From Natrinema salaciae (lineage in GTDB: Archaea; Halobacteriota; Halobacteria; Halobacteriales; Natrialbaceae), in assembly GCF_900110865.1 (NCBI RefSeq), contig NZ_FOFD01000005.1, forward strand, positions 124,001 to 188,000: a stretch of 64,000 bases of DNA, written 5' to 3'. Below, piece by piece: positions 25,773-35,392 of the stretch (position 1 is its first letter; each line of letters opens with the position of its first letter). Under the pieces are notes generated by a model. That model was not told where the DNA came from. It saw only the letters and a list, made by a program, of their open reading frames with translations, and did no database searches. The position numbers and the translations under genes were made by a program.

Positions 25773-27005
25773 ATGTATTCGGACTTCGCAGCGCGGTTAG
25801 CCTCGAGTATCTGGCCCGACTTCGGTCGAACGCCGGCTCGCTCGACGGAGACGCCCGAGATCACCGGCCTGTCGACGGTCGTCGTCGACGGCAACTTCCC
25901 GTGGACGATCGTCCGCCTCGAGACGGACGCCGGCGTGACGGGAATCGGCGAATCGTACCCGTCGCCGGGCGTTCACGAGGTGATCACGGACTACTTCGAG
26001 CCCGTCCTCGTCGGCGAGAACCCGCTCGACGTCGAGCGGCTCTACCACCTCATGCGGGAGAGCCTCTCGGGCCGGGGCTCCCAGCAGGGGATCGGGACGA
26101 TCGCGATCAGCGGCATCGAACTCGCGCTCTGGGACGCCGCCGGCAAGATCCTGGAGCAGCCGGTCTACCAGCTTCTCGGCGGCAAGATGCGCGAGGCGGT
26201 GCGCATGTACGCGGACTGCCACGCCGGCGAGGGGATGGTCGAGTCGGCGCTCAACGAACAGCCCGAGGAGACCTACGAGGCGGCAGCTTACGCCCGCGCC
26301 GCCCGGGCGGCGGTCGACGACGGCTACGAGATCGTCAAGTTCGACCTCGACGTCCCCTCGGGTCGGGACGTCGACACGCTCGCGCGCCACTTCGACCGCC
26401 CGGAGATCGAGCACAAGCGCGGGTTGGTCGAGGCCGTGACCGACGAAGTCGGCGACGAGGCGGAGGTCGCCGTCGACCTCCACTGGAATTTCAGCGTCGA
26501 GGCGACCGAGAAGCTGTGTCGGGCGCTCGAGCCCTACGACCTCGCGTGGATCGAGGACCCGCTCCCGCCGGAGAACGCGGACGCGCTGGCCACGCTCAAC
26601 CGGAGCGTCGAGCAACCGCTGCTCACCGGGGAGAACCGTTACGGTCGCCACGGCTTTCGCGACCTCGTCGAGACGGAGGCCGTCTCCTTCGTCGCGCCCG
26701 ACGTGCCGAAGACCGGCGGCATCGCGGAGACGAAGAAGATCGCCGAACTGGCCGACACCTACTACCTGACGATGAGCCCCCACAACATCGGCAGCCCCGT
26801 CGCGACGATGGCCGGCGTCCACGTGGGGGCGACGGTCCCGAACTTTCTCGCGCTCGAGTTCCACGCCCGCGACGTGCCGTGGTGGGACGACCTCGTCGCC
26901 GACGACGACCCGCTCATTCAGGACGGGTACATCGAGGTCCCGGACCGGCCGGGTCTCGGTATCGAACTCGATTGGGACGTCGTCGAGGACCACCGGAAGG
27001 AGTAA
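25773..27005 (+). CDS. Enolase-superfamily (MR/MLE) dehydratase, first
   Basis: A 410-aa mandelate racemase/muconate-lactonizing-type enzyme. After the capping domain the barrel shows FDLDVPSGRD, metal ligands in VAVDLHWNF (Asp), WIEDPLPPEN (Glu) and LLTGENRYG (Glu), and a general-base His in TMSPHNIGSP. This fits sugar-acid dehydratases, for example galactonate-like, but the substrate is open. A TATA box CATATAATG at about 25739-25747 is 26-34 nt upstream of the ATG. It follows the FAD-linked oxidase gene and may belong to a hydroxy- or sugar-acid route. Confidence 0.9.
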   Translation: MYSDFAARLASSIWPDFGRTPARSTETPEITGLSTVVVDGNFPWTIVRLETDAGVTGIGESYPSPGVHEVITDYFEPVLVGENPLDVERLYHLMRESLSGRGSQQGIGTIAISGIELALWDAAGKILEQPVYQLLGGKMREAVRMYADCHAGEGMVESALNEQPEETYEAAAYARAARAAVDDGYEIVKFDLDVPSGRDVDTLARHFDRPEIEHKRGLVEAVTDEVGDEAEVAVDLHWNFSVEATEKLCRALEPYDLAWIEDPLPPENADALATLNRSVEQPLLTGENRYGRHGFRDLVETEAVSFVAPDVPKTGGIAETKKIAELADTYYLTMSPHNIGSPVATMAGVHVGATVPNFLALEFHARDVPWWDDLVADDDPLIQDGYIEVPDRPGLGIELDWDVVEDHRKE

Positions 27006-27096
27006 GCGGCCGTTCGACTCCCGTCACCGGTCGCCGGCTCCCGTTCGCGTTCGTGGTTACAGCGACCGAGTCCCGGCGCACTCGTCTCGAGGCGTG

Positions 27097-27270
27097 TCAC
27101 CAGCGTGCCGATTCGCGGTAGGATCGATCGACGTTCGGGCACGGAGACGCCCGGATGGCCGAGCGAACCCGGTCGGCCAGGGCTCGAGACTGCGGCGTCG
27201 CCCGCTCGTCCGCGTCGCGGACGCCGGCCGGGAGTATCGCGTCGTCCGCCGGCGCTTTCGAGTCGGTCAT
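27097..27270 (-). CDS. Possible small protein downstream of mmsA
   Basis: A 57-codon frame starting MTDSKAPADDAILPAG, with ATG 4 nt after the semialdehyde dehydrogenase stop and a TGA at 27097-27099. The acidic N terminus and tight coupling suggest translation from the same mRNA. I do not recognise the sequence, and chance open frames of this length are common at this base composition. Confidence 0.3.
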   Translation of the reverse strand: MTDSKAPADDAILPAGVRDADERATPQSRALADRVRSAIRASPCPNVDRSYRESARW

Positions 27271-27274
27271 CGGT

Positions 27275-28756
27275 TCAGGCGTCCGGCCAGCGCTCGATGT
27301 AGACGGCCTTGTCGGTGTAGAAGTGGATCATGTCCTCGCCCTGCGCGTGGAGGTCGCCGAAGAACGAGTCCTTCCAGCCGCCGAAGTGGAAGAACGCCAT
27401 CGGCGCGGCGGTCCCGACGTTGACGCCGAGATTCCCGATCTCGCCCTCGTGGCGGAATTTCCGGGCGTCCGCGCCGCGCCCCGTGAAGAGGCTCGCGGCG
27501 TTGCCGAACTGGCTCTCGTTCATCCGGTCGATCGCCTCGTCGACGTCAGCGACGGGGGCGAGACCGAGCACCGGTCCGAAGATCTCCTCCTGCGAGATGA
27601 CCATATCCGCGGTGACGTCGCCGAAGACGGTCGGCGCGAGGAAGTTTCCATCCTCGTAGCCGTCGACGGTGACGTCCCGTCCGTCGAGCAGGAGCTCTGC
27701 ACCCTCCTCGATGCCGGTCTGGATGTAGTTCCGGACCGTCTGCTCGTGTTCCGGGCTGATGAGCGCCCCGATGTCGGTCTCCTCGTCGAGGCCGTCCCCG
27801 ACGACCTGCGAGTCGGCTTCCTCGACAACCAGCTCGCTGAACTCGTCGTAGACTGCTTCCTCGACGAGGACGACGTCGTTGGCGAGACACCGCTCGCCGC
27901 CGCACGCGCAGGCCGACGAGACCGTCTTCTCGGCGGCGAACGCGAGGTCGGCGGTCTCCGTGACGATGATGTGATTCTTCGCGCCGCCCTGTGCCTGAAC
28001 GCGCTTGCCGTTCTTCGCCGCACGCTCGTAGACGAGCTTCGCGATGGGCGTACTCCCCACGAAGGACGCCCCCTCGACGCCCTCGTGGTCGAGGAGCGCG
28101 TTGACGGTGTCGGGACCGCCGTTGACGAGCTGGAGAACCCCGTCGGGGAAGCCCGCTTCGTCGACGAGTTCGAACAACCGCTGGGCGACGAGCGGATTCT
28201 GCTCGCTGGGCTTGAGAATGAAACTGTTCCCGGTCGCGACGGCGTACGGGAGGAACCACAGCGGAATCATCCCGGGGAAGTTGAACGGCGTGATCGCGGT
28301 GAAGACGCCGAGAGGCTTTCGAACCGCGCTCTCGTCGATCTCCGGCGCGGCGTTCAACAGCGATCCACTCTGCATCATCGACGGGATGCCGCAGGCGACC
28401 TCCACGTTCTCGATACCGCGACGGAGTTCGCCGCGGGCCTCCGCGAGGGTCTTGCCGTGATCCTCGACGAGGAGTTCCGCGAGCTCGTCCTGGTGGTCCT
28501 CGAGGAGCGTCTTCAGGCGGAACAGCGGCTGGATTCGTTCTTCGACGGGACGCGCCGACCAGTCTTCGAACGCCTCGTTTCCGGTGCGGACGAGCTCGTC
28601 GATGTCCTCGGCGGAACTGAACGGGACCGTCGCCAGCTCTTCGCCCGTCGCCGGGTTCACGCTCGTCAACTCCTCGTCGCCCGAGGCGTCTCGCCACTCG
28701 CCGTCGACGTAGTTCCGTACCGTCCGACTCTGCCCGATCGATTCTAATTCGACCAT
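27275..28756 (-). CDS. mmsA: CoA-acylating methylmalonate-semialdehyde dehydrogenase
   Basis: A 493-aa aldehyde dehydrogenase that converts malonate or methylmalonate semialdehyde to acetyl- or propionyl-CoA. The pattern is typical of MmsA: N-terminal NYVDGEW, ITPFNFPGMIPLWF, FVGSTPIAKLVYERAA, QGGAKNH in place of the usual Glu motif, the catalytic Cys in CGGERCLA, and C-terminal FGGWKDSFFGDLHAQG. ATG at 28754-28756 is followed by MVELESIGQ, and TTTTATTTC lies about 23-31 nt upstream on the minus strand. The adjacent divergent aminotransferase would provide the semialdehyde, fitting beta-alanine or valine/thymine breakdown. Confidence 0.93.
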   Translation of the reverse strand: MVELESIGQSRTVRNYVDGEWRDASGDEELTSVNPATGEELATVPFSSAEDIDELVRTGNEAFEDWSARPVEERIQPLFRLKTLLEDHQDELAELLVEDHGKTLAEARGELRRGIENVEVACGIPSMMQSGSLLNAAPEIDESAVRKPLGVFTAITPFNFPGMIPLWFLPYAVATGNSFILKPSEQNPLVAQRLFELVDEAGFPDGVLQLVNGGPDTVNALLDHEGVEGASFVGSTPIAKLVYERAAKNGKRVQAQGGAKNHIIVTETADLAFAAEKTVSSACACGGERCLANDVVLVEEAVYDEFSELVVEEADSQVVGDGLDEETDIGALISPEHEQTVRNYIQTGIEEGAELLLDGRDVTVDGYEDGNFLAPTVFGDVTADMVISQEEIFGPVLGLAPVADVDEAIDRMNESQFGNAASLFTGRGADARKFRHEGEIGNLGVNVGTAAPMAFFHFGGWKDSFFGDLHAQGEDMIHFYTDKAVYIERWPDA

Positions 28757-28933
28757 GGACCGACTACCGTGAGTGGCGAAATAAAATCTTCGGTCGTATG
28801 GGATTTTGTTCGAATATAATGGGGTACCACTCAACTAGATCCTAAATATTGGGATAAATACAGGATAATAATGGAGAAATATTCTCGCACCAGGAAAGAT
28901 TAATGAGTCGTGGTTCCGTAGCCTTGCGAAAGG

Positions 28934-30271
28934 ATGGCAGAGGAACCACCACTGTCGGAAGAGCGGAGTGAGGTAGAGCGTCTCGACAAGAAGTACGTCT
29001 TCGGAACCTGGTCGTTCCAGAGCGAGGTCGATCCGACCGAAGTCGTCGGCGGGGAGGGCGTCCGCTTCACGGACGGATCGGGCGACGAGTTCATCGACTT
29101 TTCGGGCCAGCTCATGTGTTCGAACCTCGGCCACTCGGCCGACGCCGTCGCCGACGCGATCGCGAAACAGGCCCAGGAGGGAGCGTACTTCGCACCCGGG
29201 TTCGCGACGGAAGCGCGCGCTCGACTCGGCGAGAAACTCGCCGAGGTAACGCCGGGGACCCTCTCGAAGACGTTCTTCTCCACCAGCGGCACCGAGGCGG
29301 TCGAGGCCGCGATCAAGATCGCTCGGATGTACACGGGCAAGCAGAAGATCGTCTCGCGGTACCGCTCCTACCACGGTGCGACCGCCGGCTCGATCAGCGT
29401 CACCGGCGACCCGCGTCGACTGAAGGCCGAACCCGGCATCCCGGGGGCGATCAAGGCACCCGACCCGTACGCCTACGGCTCGACGCTCGACCCGATGGAG
29501 AGTCTGGAGTACATCGACGAGATGCTGATGCTCGAGGGCGATACCGTCGCGGCGATCCTCGTCGAGCCGATCGTCGGCTCGAACGGCATCCTCGTCCCGC
29601 CCGAGGAGTATCTGCCGCGGCTGAAGGAAATCGCCCACGACCACGGTGCGCTCCTGATCTGTGACGAGGTGATGGCCGGCTTCGGTCGCACCGGCGAGTG
29701 GTTCGGCTGCGACGTCTTCGACGTCACGCCCGACATCATGACGATGGCGAAGGGACTCTCGGGCGCGTACGCCCCCCTCGGAGCGACGATCGTCACCCCC
29801 GAGATCGCCGACCACTTCGAGGACGAACTGTTCTGTCACGGACACACCTACGCGGGCCACCCCGTCGCCTGCGCGGCCGGCCTCGCGGCCGTCGAAACCT
29901 ACCAGGAGGAGAACCTCATCGACCACGCCAGCGAGGTCGGCGACTCCCTCGGCGACCGCCTCGAGGAACTGGCCGACGCCCACCCGAGCGTCGGCGACAC
30001 GCGGGGGGTCGGCCTCTTCCGCGGAATCGAACTGACGAGGGACCCTGACGAGCGCGTCCCCTTCGGAGAGCGCGAGGACAAGATCTCGACGGGGTCGACG
30101 GTCGTCGACGACGTCGCCGCGGCCGCCGCCGACGAAGGCGTCTACGTCGCGAACATGATCAACACGCTCATTATCGCACCGCCGCTGCCGATCACCGAAC
30201 CGGACATCGACGAGGCCGTCGCGGCCCTCGACACCGCGCTCGAGGTCTCCGACGCCGCGATGGACCGCTGA
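28934..30271 (+). CDS. Class III (omega) aminotransferase, first
   Basis: A 445-aa PLP enzyme. FFSTSGTEAVEAAIKIAR binds the phosphate, SYHGATAGS stacks on PLP, LICDEVMAGFGRTG holds the ring Asp, and MTMAKGLSGAYAPLGA contains the Schiff-base Lys (about residue 275). Such enzymes transaminate beta-alanine, GABA or diamines. The divergent position next to the CoA-acylating semialdehyde dehydrogenase supports a beta-alanine or 3-aminoisobutyrate role. It is followed by a second class III aminotransferase, then an Lrp regulator. Confidence 0.92.
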   Translation: MAEEPPLSEERSEVERLDKKYVFGTWSFQSEVDPTEVVGGEGVRFTDGSGDEFIDFSGQLMCSNLGHSADAVADAIAKQAQEGAYFAPGFATEARARLGEKLAEVTPGTLSKTFFSTSGTEAVEAAIKIARMYTGKQKIVSRYRSYHGATAGSISVTGDPRRLKAEPGIPGAIKAPDPYAYGSTLDPMESLEYIDEMLMLEGDTVAAILVEPIVGSNGILVPPEEYLPRLKEIAHDHGALLICDEVMAGFGRTGEWFGCDVFDVTPDIMTMAKGLSGAYAPLGATIVTPEIADHFEDELFCHGHTYAGHPVACAAGLAAVETYQEENLIDHASEVGDSLGDRLEELADAHPSVGDTRGVGLFRGIELTRDPDERVPFGEREDKISTGSTVVDDVAAAAADEGVYVANMINTLIIAPPLPITEPDIDEAVAALDTALEVSDAAMDR

Positions 30272-30352
30272 CGGGCCGGGGAGCCCGCCGCCCTCGGACG
30301 CACCACCGAACCCGATCCACACTTATGAACACTGCTACCGTATAACACAATT

Positions 30353-31678
30353 ATGCTCGACGATCCACCCGAATCCGATACCGACGCGCCCGCGAACATC
30401 ACCCACTGGTACGATCCGTCGTCGACGGCGACGACGATCACCGACGGCGACGGGACGCGTGTCGTCGACGACGACGGGACCGAATACCTCGACTTCGTCT
30501 CGCAGCTGTACTGCGTCAACGCCGGGCACGGAAACCGGGCGATCGTGGACGCGATGACCGACCAACTGCAGCGGATTCAGTACGTCTCGTCGGCCAAGCG
30601 GACGCCGGCGCGAACCGAGCTGAGCCGGGAGCTCGCCGCGGTCGCCCCCGACTCCCTGTCGAACGTGTTGTTCTCGGTCTCGGGGAGCGAGGCGAACGAA
30701 CTCGCGATGACGATCGCCCGCGACTACGCGGACGCGCCGAAGGTGCTGTCCCGCTGGCGGTCCTACCACGGCTCCACGTACGGTGCGGGGAGCACGACCG
30801 GCGACCCGGAAACGCGCGAGCCGCTCGAGGCCCACGCGTCGACGTCGGGCGCGGTGAAGTTCCTGCCCCCGATGTCCTACGACTCGCCGTTCGACGCGGA
30901 CACGCCGGCGGAACTCGCCGAGGCCGCGGCCGACCACCTCGAGTTCGTCATCAAAAACGAGGGGCCGGACACGATCGCGGCGATCCTGACCGAGCCCATC
31001 GCCGGCACGAGCGGCGCGTACACCGCACCGCCAGGCTACTTCGAGCGCGTGCGCGAACTCTGTGACGAGTACGACATCCTCCTGATCGTCGACGAAGTGA
31101 TCACCGGATTCGGCCGCTGCGGAGACTGGTTCGGAATCCAGACGGCGGGCGTCGAGCCGGACATGCTGACGTTCGCGAAGGGCGTGACGAGCGCGTACGC
31201 GCCGCTGGCGGGCACGATGATGCGACCGGAGATCGCCGAACAGGTGCGGTCCGGCGGATTCGACATCGGACAGACGTTCGGCGGTCACCCGGTCGGCTGC
31301 GCCGCCGGCGTCGCCGCCCTCGAGGAGTACGCGGACGGATTGATCGAGAACGTCCGCGCCGCGGACGACGCCTTCGCCGATCGCCTCTCGGCGCTCGAGC
31401 GGACCCACGACGTCGTCGCCGACGTCAGAGGGAGGGGCTTCCTCCGCGCCGTCGAGTTCGCCGATCCCGAGACCGGAGCCCCGTTCCACGACCCGCGAGT
31501 CGACGATGGCGACAACCCCGTCCGGGACGTGATCGACGCGGCGGGCGATCGTGGCGTGCTGTTCGGTGCCGGACGCCCGGCGACGCAGCTCATGCTCGCA
31601 CCGCCACTGTGTGCGACCACGGACGAGATCGATACGGCGGTCGAGACGCTCGGATCGGCGATCGATACCGTCTTCTGA
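30353..31678 (+). CDS. Class III aminotransferase, second
   Basis: A 441-aa PLP enzyme of the same fold as its neighbour but not a recent copy. VLFSVSGSEANELAMTIAR, RSYHGSTYGAGS, LLIVDEVITGFGRCGDWFG and LTFAKGVTSAYAPLAG (Schiff-base Lys, about residue 277) are all present. ATG 30353 lies 82 nt after the first aminotransferase, with a TATA-like GTATAACAC about 15 nt before, so a separate transcript or a leaderless start is possible. Two different amino donors may be handled by this pair. Confidence 0.92.
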   Translation: MLDDPPESDTDAPANITHWYDPSSTATTITDGDGTRVVDDDGTEYLDFVSQLYCVNAGHGNRAIVDAMTDQLQRIQYVSSAKRTPARTELSRELAAVAPDSLSNVLFSVSGSEANELAMTIARDYADAPKVLSRWRSYHGSTYGAGSTTGDPETREPLEAHASTSGAVKFLPPMSYDSPFDADTPAELAEAAADHLEFVIKNEGPDTIAAILTEPIAGTSGAYTAPPGYFERVRELCDEYDILLIVDEVITGFGRCGDWFGIQTAGVEPDMLTFAKGVTSAYAPLAGTMMRPEIAEQVRSGGFDIGQTFGGHPVGCAAGVAALEEYADGLIENVRAADDAFADRLSALERTHDVVADVRGRGFLRAVEFADPETGAPFHDPRVDDGDNPVRDVIDAAGDRGVLFGAGRPATQLMLAPPLCATTDEIDTAVETLGSAIDTVF

Positions 31679-31739
31679 CCGGTTCGATCCGCCGCCCGGA
31701 GTATTGAACCTTATAACCCCGAAGTCAGTAGGCATTGTC

Positions 31740-32255
31740 ATGAACCACACGAACGCCACGTCGGATCTCGACGAAAACGACCTGGACATCATCCGCGAGC
31801 TCGAGCGAAACGACGACAAGAACCTCGAGGAGCTCGCCGCCGAACTCGACCTCTCGAAGTCGACGGTCCACTACCGACTGAATCGCCTGAAGGAGAACGG
31901 CGTGATAACCGACATCTCCGCCGACATCGATCCCCGTGCGCTCGGCATGTCGATGGTCATCATCACGGAGGTGTACGTCTCCCACGAGAGCGGGTACGCC
32001 GACGAAATCGGCGACAAACTCGTCGACGTCGCCGGCGTCCAGGAGGTGTACTACACGATGGGTGACGTCGACTTCATGATCGTCTCCCGCGTCCAGAACC
32101 ACGAGCAGATGAACGAACTGATCGACGAAATCGTCGCGATCGAGGGCGTCAACGAGACGTCCTCCCGATTCGTGATGCGCGAACTCTCGCGGGGCAACCG
32201 ACTCCTGGACACCATGTCCGAGGAGATGATCGAGCGGGTCCTCGAGACCGAGTGA
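31740..32255 (+). CDS. Lrp/AsnC-family transcriptional regulator
   Basis: A 171-aa regulator with an N-terminal helix-turn-helix (LDENDLDIIRELERNDDKNLEELAAELDLSKSTVHYRLNRL, about residues 10-50) and a C-terminal RAM ligand domain (VQEVYYTMGDVDFMIVSRV). Lrp proteins sense amino acids. TTATAA at 31711-31716 is 24-29 nt before the ATG, so it has its own leaderless promoter. The position right after two aminotransferases suggests control of that cluster. Confidence 0.93.
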   Translation: MNHTNATSDLDENDLDIIRELERNDDKNLEELAAELDLSKSTVHYRLNRLKENGVITDISADIDPRALGMSMVIITEVYVSHESGYADEIGDKLVDVAGVQEVYYTMGDVDFMIVSRVQNHEQMNELIDEIVAIEGVNETSSRFVMRELSRGNRLLDTMSEEMIERVLETE

Positions 32256-32373
32256 TCGACGCGGTCGGCTTTCTCGCCGTTCGCGACCGAGGCGACGTCG
32301 ACGGTCGAGCCTCGCCGCGCGAACCGCGATCGGATCGACTGCTTTTTTCTATCTCCCGTGTATTACTCGAGGT

Positions 32374-33378
32374 ATGACGGACACACTGTTCCTCACGAGC
32401 GACGAAGTAGATGGCCTCGCAACGCCCGCCGAATACGTCGACGTCGTCCGCGACGGCTATCGACAGCGCGGCGAGGGCGCACCGGCCCTCCCGCGACAGA
32501 CATTTCGGCGAGAGAACCCCGACGGAAAGCTGACGAACTACTCGGCCATTCTCCCCGAAACGGGTGCGATGGGTGGCTACATGTACACGGCCGGCTTTTC
32601 GGGGCCGAACGCGTGGTTCGTGACGCCGCTGTTCGACGCCGAGAGCGGCGAACCCCTCGCGCTCATCGACGGCGCGAGCATGAACCCGTTCAAGACCGGG
32701 GCGGCCGGTGCCGTCGCCGTCGACGCGCTAGCGCGAGACGACGCGAGCACGCTCTCCGTCATCGGCAGCGGCGCGCAGGCGCGCGGACAGCTCCACGCGA
32801 CGGCGACCGTCCGCGATTTCGACCGCGTCCGCGTCTTCTCGCCCACTCCCGAGAACCGCGAGACGTTCGCCGCGGAGTTCGACGACCACCTCGACGCCGC
32901 CGTCGACGCCGTCGACTCGAGCGCGGCCGCCGTCTCGGGCGCGGACGTCGTGATCACGGCGACGAAGGCGACCGATCCGGTCTTCGACGGCGACGACCTC
33001 GAGCCCGGGACGCACGTGACGGCGATGGGCCAGTACACCCCCGGCCGGCGCGAACTCGATACGACGACGATCGAACGAGCGACGTACGTCCCCGACCTCC
33101 GCGACCGCGTGACCCAGGACGCGGGCTCGTTCCTCGCGGCGCTCGAGGCGGGCGTCGTCGACGAGGATCACGTCCACGCCGAACTCGGCGAGGTCGTGGC
33201 GGGAACCGAGCCGGGTCGGACGAGCGACGACGAGGTCACGGTCTTCGACAGCGGCGGAACCGGTATCGAGACCGTCGCGGCCGCACACATGCTCTACGAG
33301 AAGGCGCGCGCGGAGGGGCTCGGGACGGAGCTCCCCATCGCGCCCGCGAGCGACGCGCTGACCGGCCGGCTCCCGTAG
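32374..33378 (+). CDS. Ornithine cyclodeaminase/mu-crystallin family enzyme
   Basis: A 334-aa NAD(P)-dependent enzyme. LPRQTFRREN and GYMYTAGF belong to the substrate half, then the Rossmann motif LSVIGSGAQARGQL (about residues 130-143), VFSPTPENRE, and FDSGGTGIETVAA at the C terminus. The family includes ornithine cyclodeaminase, alanine dehydrogenase of archaea, ketimine reductase and pyrroline-2-carboxylate reductase. Context with aminotransferases fits an amino-acid or cyclic-imine role, but the activity cannot be chosen. Confidence 0.88.
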   Translation: MTDTLFLTSDEVDGLATPAEYVDVVRDGYRQRGEGAPALPRQTFRRENPDGKLTNYSAILPETGAMGGYMYTAGFSGPNAWFVTPLFDAESGEPLALIDGASMNPFKTGAAGAVAVDALARDDASTLSVIGSGAQARGQLHATATVRDFDRVRVFSPTPENRETFAAEFDDHLDAAVDAVDSSAAAVSGADVVITATKATDPVFDGDDLEPGTHVTAMGQYTPGRRELDTTTIERATYVPDLRDRVTQDAGSFLAALEAGVVDEDHVHAELGEVVAGTEPGRTSDDEVTVFDSGGTGIETVAAAHMLYEKARAEGLGTELPIAPASDALTGRLP

Positions 33379-33424
33379 GCGCGTACGCGAACCGATTTCG
33401 CCTCGAGTCGCGTCGAGCGGTCGA

Positions 33425-33640
33425 TCAGTCGCCTTCGGGGACGAACACCGGAACCGCGATCTCCGCGCCGTCGACATCGCGGAACTCGACCGCGACGCGC
33501 GTCCCGATCTCGACGGATCGGCGTCGGTGGCGTCGCCGTTCTCGACGGCCTTCCCGGGGGACCACTCGACCCGGTCGGCCGGGAACCGCGCACGACGAGC
33601 GACCCGCCGAGACGCCGTCCGACCCGCGGTTTGATTAGTC
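33425..33640 (-). pseudogene. Frameshifted C-terminal remnant of a small OB-fold-like protein
   Basis: On the minus strand a frame reads ARFPADRVEWSPGKAVENGD, then DATDADP. One base is missing, and the next frame continues VEIGTRVAVEFRDVDGAEI to VFVPEGD and a TGA at 33425-33427. The joined sequence resembles the OB-fold tail of DUF35-type proteins. The N-terminal half is absent because the acetyltransferase gene starts at 33661. I infer a truncated, frameshifted relic; a sequencing error could explain only the frameshift. Confidence 0.4.
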
Positions 33641-33660
33641 GTCGTTCCCGATACCGGCGT

Positions 33661-34095
33661 ATGCCACCCACCGATATACGAGAACTGACCACCGAGAGCG
33701 AGGGGCAGGCGGCGTTTCCGATCCTCGTCCAGCTCCGGGACCACTTGGACCGCGAATCGTACGCCGATCTGCTCGAGGAGATGCGGGCGGAGGGGTACCG
33801 GCTGTTCGCGCGCTACGTCGACGACGACCCGGTCGCGGTCGCCGGCGTGAAAATCGCGACCAACTTCTACCTCGGCCGGCACGCGTACGTCTACGACCTC
33901 GTGACCGACGAGGCCGAGCGGTCGACTGGCCACGGCGAACGGCTCCTCGAGTTCGTCCACGAGTGGGCCGCCGAAAACGGGTGCGAGGCGGTCGAGCTCG
34001 AGTCGGGACTGTGGCGGGAGGACGCCCACCGGTTCTACACCGAGCGGATGGGCTACGAGAAGTACTGTTACTCGTTCGTGTACGACCTCTCCTGA
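33661..34095 (+). CDS. GNAT-family N-acetyltransferase
   Basis: A 144-aa acyltransferase. The acetyl-CoA-binding region is VYDLVTDEAERSTGHGERLLEFVHEWA (a variant of the R/Q-x-x-G-x-G/A loop), followed by VELESGLWREDAHRFYTERMGYE, the classic C-terminal GNAT segment. ATG 33661 has a TATA-like GATTAG about 27-32 nt upstream. The acceptor substrate is unknown. Confidence 0.9.
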   Translation: MPPTDIRELTTESEGQAAFPILVQLRDHLDRESYADLLEEMRAEGYRLFARYVDDDPVAVAGVKIATNFYLGRHAYVYDLVTDEAERSTGHGERLLEFVHEWAAENGCEAVELESGLWREDAHRFYTERMGYEKYCYSFVYDLS

Positions 34096-34131
34096 CGGGC
34101 GTTCGCGCCGGCCGGCGGCGAACCGGGCCCG

Positions 34132-35100
34132 TCAGCCGACGATGTCGGCGAACCGGCGCAACTGCTCGCGCTGGTCGGTCGCCGCGAACCGGGTGACGAA
34201 CGTCTCCACGCCGGCGTCGGCGTAGCGCTCGAGGTGGTTCGCGACGACCGACGGCGGCCCGAACGCGCCGCGCCGCCGGATGTCGTCGTCGCTCAACTCC
34301 CCCCAGGAGGGGTAGTAGCGATCGAGGAAGTCCCGAGCCTGCTCGATCGCCGCCGCTTCGGTCTCCGCGATCACGACGTCCTGGTAGTAGGCGGCGTCGA
34401 AGCCCGCGGCGTCGCGGCCGGCGTCGGCGACGAGCTCGCGCGCCCGGTCGAGGCCGCCCGCGTACATCTCGGGGGACATGCCGATCGGGAGCCAGCCGTC
34501 CCCGCGGTCGGCGATGCGCTCCCGTATCCGCCGCGGGAAGCCGTCTCTGGGATCGAACGTCGCCGACGCGACGTAGATCGGCGGGACCCGCCCGGACGGG
34601 CGAATCCCGATGTCGGCGTCGCGCAGTTCGAAGAACTCGCCGTTCGCGAAGACCGGCTCGTCGCCCCAGAGCCCCTCGAGGATCTCGAGCCCCTCGTCGA
34701 GCAGCGTGCCCCGTCGCTCGTAGGGAACGTCGAGCTGGCCGTGTTCGGCCTCGACGCCCACGCCGACGCCGACGCCGAGTGCGAGGCGGCCGCCGCTGAC
34801 CTGATCGATCGTCGCCGTCTGGTGTGCGACGTGGACCGGATGCCGAAGCTGTGGCAGGTAGACGGCCGTGCCGAGGGTGACCGATTCCGTCGCGCCAGCC
34901 ACCGCGGCCAGCGTCGAGAGCGGCTCGAGGCGGGGTTTCGCCAGCACGCTGTCGCCGGCCCAGACGCCGTCGAACCCGAGCGCTTCGGCCCGTCGAGCGA
35001 GCCCGAGCACCTCGGACTGGACGCGGGCGGTCTGCTCGAGCGAGTCGTCGGCGGACAGGACGACGCCGCGGGTCGGGAGGACGAAGCCGTGTGACACCAT
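34132..35100 (-). CDS. LLM-class (F420/FMN-dependent) oxidoreductase
   Basis: A 322-aa luciferase-like TIM-barrel protein. GFDGVWAGDSVL, SVTLGTAVYLPQLRHPVHVAHQTATIDQVSGGRLALGVGVG, and the late GAFGPPSVVANHLERYADAGVETFV are typical. In haloarchaea such enzymes usually use coenzyme F420 or FMN. ATG at 35098-35100 is preferred to the GTG 9 nt upstream. It is convergent with the acetyltransferase and divergent from the second enolase-superfamily gene. The substrate is unknown. Confidence 0.9.
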   Translation of the reverse strand: MVSHGFVLPTRGVVLSADDSLEQTARVQSEVLGLARRAEALGFDGVWAGDSVLAKPRLEPLSTLAAVAGATESVTLGTAVYLPQLRHPVHVAHQTATIDQVSGGRLALGVGVGVGVEAEHGQLDVPYERRGTLLDEGLEILEGLWGDEPVFANGEFFELRDADIGIRPSGRVPPIYVASATFDPRDGFPRRIRERIADRGDGWLPIGMSPEMYAGGLDRARELVADAGRDAAGFDAAYYQDVVIAETEAAAIEQARDFLDRYYPSWGELSDDDIRRRGAFGPPSVVANHLERYADAGVETFVTRFAATDQREQLRRFADIVG

Positions 35101-35392
35101 GACCCACACTTTCGGCGGGAGGACCTAACCGTTTCCGCTCCGCGCCACCGATCGAGTCCCTCCGCAAGTGGGTCGACGGATTCCAGTTCGGCCTCGAGAA
35201 CCCGCCGGAGCCCGCGGACGGAACGATCTCGCTCGACGACCGACCCGGACTCGGTGTCGTCGACGATTCGGTCGTGGAAGACCGAACCGTGATCGGCTCG
35301 AGCGGCACCCGAGATCGCGTCGCGCCGAAGCTGGCCCGTTTCCCCGCGATGCAAACGCATTTGGAACTCGTTCGATATGTGATAGCGTACCG

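Noticed and set aside
25766-25777. CATGATAGCATG near the first enolase-superfamily start as a further operator copy
   Set aside because: The spacer is four bases rather than six and the outer C/G pair is missing, so it is not counted.
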